Assembly (NCBI GenBank): GCA_963556695.1
Contig: CAUWAG010000004.1
Location: forward strand, 806,001 to 870,000
Reading direction: 5' to 3'
DNA: 64,000 bases
Origin: Anthostomella pinea
Lineage: Eukaryota > Ascomycota > Sordariomycetes > Xylariales > Xylariaceae
The first letter of the stretch is position 1. Each line of letters begins with the position of its first letter. Both the position numbers and the translations under genes were made by a program. This document shows, in pieces, positions 58,330 to 64,000 of the stretch. Under the pieces are notes generated by a model, which ran no database searches, was not told where the DNA came from, and saw only the letters and a list, made by a program, of their open reading frames with translations.

Positions 58330-59802
58330 AGTAGTGATGGCAGAGGCCGTTGGAGAGTCGAGAATTGAACTGTCTTTGTTACATTGGTACATGAGTAGCC
58401 TTCAAACGATCGTGTCCCATGTTTGTGGAATCGCCCGTTCTGCAAATGACATGTCGTTGGGAGAATTCTAGTCGCTCAACCGCAGTGGAAAGGGAGGGAG
58501 ATGGGAACACAATCGCAAGTGGGGCCACAGCAAGACTCACGCTGTTTGATACATACCTATGTAGGTATTGTAGGTATAATGTAAATACCGTGACGGTGTG
58601 TGCCCGAGTTACGCACTGATGCTGCGGTCAAACCAACGAGGCTTCGCTTCGCCCGTCCTTCCCCTTCTTCCGCCGTCTTCATACGATCGACCCGGAAAAA
58701 CCTCAAGATATCGCTCGTCTGGAACCTCGTTAACACTCCGTTGGGTTTTCCGCGTTCTCACTACCTCCTTACTAAGTACATACGCTCCCGAACGGGCAAG
58801 CTCCAGCCCGAGTCACTTAACCCGACCCCAGTCCTAGCGACCAGCCTACCTACCCTACCCACTCCAGCCGACTTTTCTCCAAGACTGACCTACCATGGCC
58901 ACAATCACCACCGCCCATAAGTCTCCGTCCGGTCTGCACTTCCTTGACATACTTCAGTTCCAGCATACATAAAGTACCTACACAGATGTATATATATCCA
59001 CATGTATGTCTAGAATGAATAATACACCCTGCCATGCGCAGTTGCACGATACATACCACACCAAGAACCACTCACGAGTCACCCAATACTGATATGTACC
59101 AGGACGCCCGCTTGTTATACATCTAGATAATACCCCTAGGGATATATATATTCAAGTACCTCGACTACATGTACATACCTAAGGGGTGGTGGGTGTATAG
59201 AGACTCTCAAGGTTAAGCGTCCAGTGAAAAGCAACACGTTTCAATGCCTCCTACGATTCCTCACAACCTTATCACACGCACATTCTTTCATTAGACGTAG
59301 GCAGGCAGTCCTGACAAAAGCACGCTTCTGCAATCTCAACCAAGCAAGTTAAGTCAATTCCATAGGCAGGTAATCAATGAAGTCGTACAGAAAAGGAGTT
59401 CATTCCTCGTGATCGTAAGCATGATGATCTACGTAGCCAAGTCAAGTCGTGTGTCTGTCGGTCTGGTGTATCTAAGGAAAAAAGCCCAACAACCCTCCAT
59501 CATCGCTCCCAAGGTCAGAGAAAGCCCCAGGCCTTTGATGTCAACCCTCAAAATATGAAAAAAAGGGGAGCAGATCTAGATAGGAATTGAATGCGAAAGT
59601 CGTAAGAAATTGAAAATCAGTTCGTGAGTCATGAGCCCATAATCACTCCTCCTCGCCCGGAAACCCCTTCGAAGCCCCTCTTGTAGATCATGCCATCCCC
59701 TCGTCACTCATCTCTCTCGCTTCAACGCACGCACGCCGCTAAAACAAATCAGCAGTCGAAACTCTAGGAAACCGATATCCAAAACTCCCGTCGCGCAAGC
59801 CT
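58330..59802. other. Convergent 3' region with a promoter-like stretch
   Basis: Between prp2 and the DUF3824 gene. At 58620-58900 there is a C/T-rich, leader-like stretch leading to atcctaccATGGCC-type context at 58894, but the frame there has only 25 codons. The remaining DNA is AT-rich with tatatata runs (58985, 59150). Confidence 0.45.
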
Positions 59803-62800
59803 TCAACGTTCCCTCCCACCACCAAGACCATCTTTCAAGACATGTCCAAGCATACCCAGAAACCCCTCCTTCCCGTCCAGCATGCCCCCAACAGCCTCGA
59901 CAATCCCGCCAACCCCGTCCGAGTCGACGTCGACAGCGCCCCTTTGCCACGGACGGTATTCGAAATCGCCCTGATGACTCGTGTTGGCCCGCCGTAGATT
60001 CCTGTTGGAGTCAAGCGGCCGACCCGAGGAATCGAACCGGTCAGGAAGCACCTCGACTTCGTCTGCACTCGACTCCGACGAATCATCACCGCGGTGGTGC
60101 CGTCGCCGCCGCCGATTAGAAGACGGATCCGAATCGGATCGTCTGCGAGGATTCCTGGGCCTCTGCTGTACCTGCTTTTCTCGATGATGCGGTGGCGGCG
60201 ACTCTTCTTCCTCGTCATCAGCTTCGGTGGCCGACTTGTCGCCTGTCTCCTCGTGGTGGCGTCGAAGAGTCATAGACGACTCTGGAGAGAGAGCTCTGAA
60301 TTTCACCTTGGACGAGCTGCGTGGTGGCTTGTGAACAAGGCTGGTAGAGGAGGTGGTTGGAGGCCGGCCGCGTCGCACTCGCCGCCGTCTTAGACCATCT
60401 GAGAGGTGTGTTAGAAGATGCCACGCAGAGTAAACCACAGTACTTGGGCTAGTTTCAATAGGACATGGGGAAATTTCGAGCTCAAGGAGACGCACCCTGC
60501 TCAGTAGCCGCGCTCCGAGAGACTTCAGGAGGGGATTGACTGTCACCTAAGTGCGCTGGATGACTCACGTTTTCTGGCCCGGATGGCCGATGACCCCCCG
60601 GACCCCCTGGTGGCGAGATAGGTCCCGATGGAGGTGGAGGACCAGAAGGCCCTCCCGGTGCAGGTGGAAAGTTCGTATAGTCTTGTGGGTTATAAGGCGG
60701 ATAGGCGTTGAGATTCATCGACGACTGGTTCCGGTGCTGTGTAAAACCGGCGGGACCGGCTGGCGGTGAAGGGCCAGGAGGCGGAGGCGGGTAGTACCCG
60801 CCAGATGCATGCGGAGGGGACGGCGGTGCTTCTACGTCGTAGTAGTCGTCGTGGTACGGGTCGCCAGCTATCTCTTCTTCATACTCTAGAAGGCTTGTCA
60901 GTAAATAGTTGCACACTGAAGGGGTGTTTCCGTACGTCTCCGGTCACGATCACGATCCCGTCTATCGCGGCCCCTGTCTCCCCTGTCTCCTCTGTCTCCC
61001 CTGTCTCCCCTGTCTCTCTGATCTCTCGACCTAGATCTGGACCGGGACCTGGACCTAGATCTGGATCTCTCTACGCTTCTCTCTTTTGATCTCTCCTTAC
61101 TCATGGCACGGTCCGAGAACTTCTTGATACCTATCGCGGCAGCTGCGGTGCCAAGCCCAGCGGCCGCAACGTCACGCAGCCTGCTCTTGCTTCGCTTCTT
61201 CTTAGCACCGGTGTCAGATACCGAAGACGATCGGTGACGGTGCCGGGGACGGTGTCTTCGCTCTTCGGCCGCTGACTCGTACCCATCGAGAGGTTCAGTA
61301 CCATATTCAACGCCGGGAACCACTGGTACGAGGCCTAATTCTCTATCAGCCGCGGAGCCTCTGGGTTGCACGTGGCGACTCTGAGACCTCGATCTTGACC
61401 GGCTTCTTGAATAGCTGCGACCTCCTCTGTCGTAATATTCGTCATCTGACACCGCGTGATGCTCACTCTCCTTCTTGTCCTTGTGTCGCTCCCAAAGCTT
61501 GCTGGCTGCTGCACCGGTTAATCCAGCAGCAGCAATTTCAGCACCTATACTGCGGTCAGTACGGCAATCTCTGGGGAGATCCATCTTGACTCACCTGTGC
61601 GGATGCGAGATTTTGAGCGCGATTTGCCTCGGGACTTGGATCGATAATGCTGTACCAACCCAGCAATAGCACTGAAGAGGTTTATCGTTAGCACCCAGCT
61701 CCGATAGTCTCTGATCACACCAAGGAGAAAGAACATCGCAGCGCAGCTTGACGATCCCCAAGTTAAGTGGTGGTATAGTCCCAAGTACTTACCCAGTGGC
61801 TACAGCAGCCTTGGCCATGTTTGACTTGCTGCGGCCGCGACCCTCCCGACGAGAACGGCTTCGCGACATCGAGTAGCTATCATTGGAGTAGCGGCGACGA
61901 GCGCGACCGCGGTTGGCCTCTTCCCTCTCAACCTTGTTGTTCTGCATGTACTTGAGACCACCGGCGACGGCGAGTGCAGCGGCTCCCTAATTCATTTGGT
62001 TAGCTCTCGTCTTTACTTTGTCCGCCAACAATAAAGGGTAAGACTGCTTACGATAGCCAAACCTGTTGTGAGCCTGCTGCGCGACTTGCTTCGGTGACGT
62101 TGGCGGTAATAGCCATCGTCATCATCGTCATCATATCTGTCTTCGAACGTGCTTCTAGCTCGCCGTACCACTTGCGTTCCCAATGCGCCCAAGGCGGCGC
62201 CAGCCAAGACGTTTCGCCCTCTATGCTGTGAGTGCTCTCTTTCTTTGCCGCCTCGGTTAGAGACAAGTGCGCCGAGACCTGCACCGGCGATAGCGCCTTC
62301 GGCAAGATGGCGCCTCTTGTGGTGGTCGTCGCTAGAGCTTCGGTCACGTTTGATGACGGTCTTCTTGATATAGTAGTCCTCGTCGTACGAATCATCCTCG
62401 CGGTATCTGTCCTGACGTGCGCGTCTTCGCTCTCGTTCGTAGTAGTAATCATCGTCGTAACGGGGCTCCGGACGTCTCGCGACTTCGCGATTCTCCTCGC
62501 GCAGGACGATATACCCCGGATCCTGGCGCGGCACGATCACAGGGGGCGGTGGGGGTGCTTCTTGGACAATAATCTGCTGCGGCTCGGGTGCCTTCTGCCG
62601 TATGATAATAGGCGCGGGAGGAGGATCTGGTGCGGCGTAGTACTCAATCTCTCTTCGGTATCGCTCGATTTCGCCGTCATGGGTATGGTGGGGTTCTCGT
62701 TCTTCGACGACACGGCGCTCGATCTTGACGTCTCGCTCTTTGTAATCCCGATGGTCATCTGGGCGCTCTTCCCTTTCCCTGTGCACCTCCACGCTTTTCT

Positions 62801-63485
62801 CCTTGACCTGTAAATCGCCAGAAGGCTCCCGGCGCACAATACGTTTGTCGATGCGAACATCGGTCTCTCGGTCGTCCCAGGGAGCTCTCGACTGGCGATC
62901 CCAATAGTCGCTGCGTGCTGGCGAAGCAATTTGTTCCCTGGTCTCCTCGACTACTCTGGTGCGAGAGTGACGCTCTGGGGCATAGTGGTCACGATCGCCC
63001 CGATCGACTTCTCGCTCATAGTCGACAGTTTTGTATCGATCACCCCGATCGACTTCGCGTTCTCGTTCATACTCGACAGTCCTGTATCGATCACCTACTT
63101 CGCTACGGTGGAAATCAGAGCCGCGCGAAGGGGGTTCGAAGGCTGATCTTGGTCGCTCAGGATAGGATTTCCTCTCTACACGGCGGGTGTCGATCTCGAG
63201 TACGTCGCCAGGTGGGCGGCCGACGTGGGAGTGGGAGTATCGCGATCTTCGGTCGTCGTCGTCGTCATCCTCGTAGCGCTCGATCCGTTCCCGCTCCCGC
63301 TCTATCACCCGACCAGTAGTCGAATGTCCTCCTCCTCCTCCACCTCTATCTCCTCCTCCGCCGCCGCCTCCCCCGACTTTGTATCGCCTCACTGTGGTGG
63401 ACTTTTGTTTGTACTTGTCCTCGTCCGACGACAGGCTGCGTTCCCGGGTGTAGCGAACATCTCGTTCTCGATAGACTTGAGACAT
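59803..63485 (-). CDS. DUF3824-type protein, 1099 residues, highly charged with glycine-zipper-like segments
   Basis: Exons: 63485-62052, 61986-61793, 61671-61595, 61544-60936, 60885-60496, 60398-59803; all junctions keep frame. The start at 63485 (gaaagcATGTCTC) gives MSQVYRERDVRY; an upstream ATG at 63563 adds 26 poorly coding residues. The first 400 residues are rich in Arg, Asp, Glu and Tyr with poly-Gly and poly-Asp runs. Small-residue hydrophobic helices recur: GAIAGAGLGALV, NVLAGAALGALG, GAAALAVAGG, GAEIAAAGLTGAAASKL, and AAAGLGTAAAAIG, alternating with Arg/Ser-rich blocks (SRSRSRSRSRSRSRDQRDRG). A Pro-rich segment (about 745-850) and a Ser/Arg/His region follow. The pattern fits the DUF3824 family, fungal proteins of unknown function. 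The repeated small helices may associate with membranes or each other (inference). Confidence 0.9.
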
Positions 63486-64000
63486 GCTTTCGCAAGCCGA
63501 CGTGGCTGGCGACAATGACGTCACCGAATGTAGACGTTTGACGAAGACACGATGATAGAACACAAGTAGTTAATAAATCGCTGGCTATAGGTAGACGGAT
63601 GTAGTAGGTATGAAGTTTAAACCAGGCTAGCAAGTGTCAAAAGTTTAAAGAGTATATACGGCTGGGAGGCCTTGGAGTTGGCAGGAGGGCTGGAGGGCTG
63701 GCGACTGTGTGGGACGATCTGGGATCTGGGATCTGGGGGGTGGTCTGTGGTCTGTGGTCACGCAGGCTGCTGGCGTAGGCTCGAGGTGGCAGTGGCAGGG
63801 CCTCCCACTCGTCTTCCTCTCACTCGCCGGCCAGGATCAGCTACCGTTTCCGAGGGGCTGGCGGAAGTGGGTTTGGACAGCCTTCGACGCTGGACCCAAA
63901 AGCCGGTCGTGGACTAACACACACGATACCTAATAATAATTATAATAATATCTATTTGCGGCATTCACTGTTCGACTGTTCGACTGTTCCACTCTCCGAC
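63486..64000. other. Upstream region of the DUF3824 gene at the window edge
   Basis: No gene is seen. It contains gggatctgggatctgggg and ggtctgtggtctgtgg runs at 63720-63760, an AT-rich taataataattataataata run at 63930-63950, and three gttcgact units at 63968-63990. Confidence 0.5.

Noticed and set aside
57565..58392. 275-codon frame antisense to prp2
   Set aside because: It is the reverse shadow of strongly conserved helicase codons; no independent evidence.
60482..60600. Apparent intron with gtgagt donor at about 60585 in the DUF3824 gene
   Set aside because: Splicing there breaks the frame of the following exon, whereas reading through to the donor at 60495 joins in frame with the DGLRRRRVRRG exon.
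1..64000. CRISPR arrays, bacterial operons, phage genes or a secondary-metabolite cluster
   Set aside because: No spaced direct repeats of CRISPR type, no Shine-Dalgarno-led gene strings, and no synthase or synthetase backbone gene. Genes are intron-bearing and functionally mixed.

Overview
The window is eukaryotic and almost certainly from a filamentous ascomycete (Pezizomycotina, perhaps a sordariomycete; the class is inference). Genes are broken by short introns (38 to 146 bases, mostly near 50) with gtaagt/gtgagt-type donors, ctaac/ctgac-type branch sites and cag/tag acceptors. tRNA genes carry introns. Families are typical of moulds: a PTH11-type receptor, a DUF3824 protein, a GATA factor of the NsdD class and a very long MFS protein. 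Nothing bacterial, phage-like or CRISPR-like was seen.

Layout. 0.8-3.2 kb: glutamate-cysteine ligase (glutathione synthesis), plus strand, six exons. 5.4-5.7 kb: a small candidate gene with a 41-base intron. 10.8-12.1 kb: a GATA zinc-finger regulator on the minus strand. About 12-24 kb is a 12 kb stretch in which I can defend no protein gene. 24.4 kb: tRNA-Leu; 25.3 kb: a tRNA-like element with an insertion. 27-32 kb is an accessory, AT-richer island. It holds two copies of an unrecognised small-protein family. One copy is split by a 439 bp hAT-like MITE with an 8 bp target duplication, and the other is frameshifted. A decayed Tc1/mariner transposase lies between them, and a duplicated promoter block lies upstream.

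32.9-39 kb: one giant minus-strand gene with a long disordered, repeat-bearing N-terminus, an MFS transporter core and a repeat-bearing tail beyond an in-frame TAG. 40 kb: tRNA-Asn with an intron. 41.4-42.0 kb: a MARVEL-type four-helix membrane protein. 42.8-44.4 kb: a PTH11/rhodopsin-domain membrane protein. 46.0-47.1 kb: an intronless NAD(P)H-dependent MDR oxidoreductase, with a strong 31 bp inverted repeat upstream. 49.9-51.1 kb: a hydrophilic repeat protein with four ADPRxDS motifs. 51.2-52.5 kb: a SAM-dependent methyltransferase. 53.3-54.7 kb: the ER-lumen DnaJ chaperone Scj1 ending in KDEL. 55.3-58.3 kb: the spliceosomal DEAH helicase Prp2/DHX16, divergent from scj1. 59.8-63.5 kb: a 1099-residue DUF3824 protein.

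The genes do not form a pathway or an obvious biosynthetic cluster. Conserved housekeeping genes (gcs1, scj1, prp2, tRNAs) flank rapidly evolving accessory DNA. The most novel content is the island at 27-32 kb and the repeat-rich giant transporter. All exon boundaries were read by eye from splice signals and reading-frame continuity, and no database search was possible.
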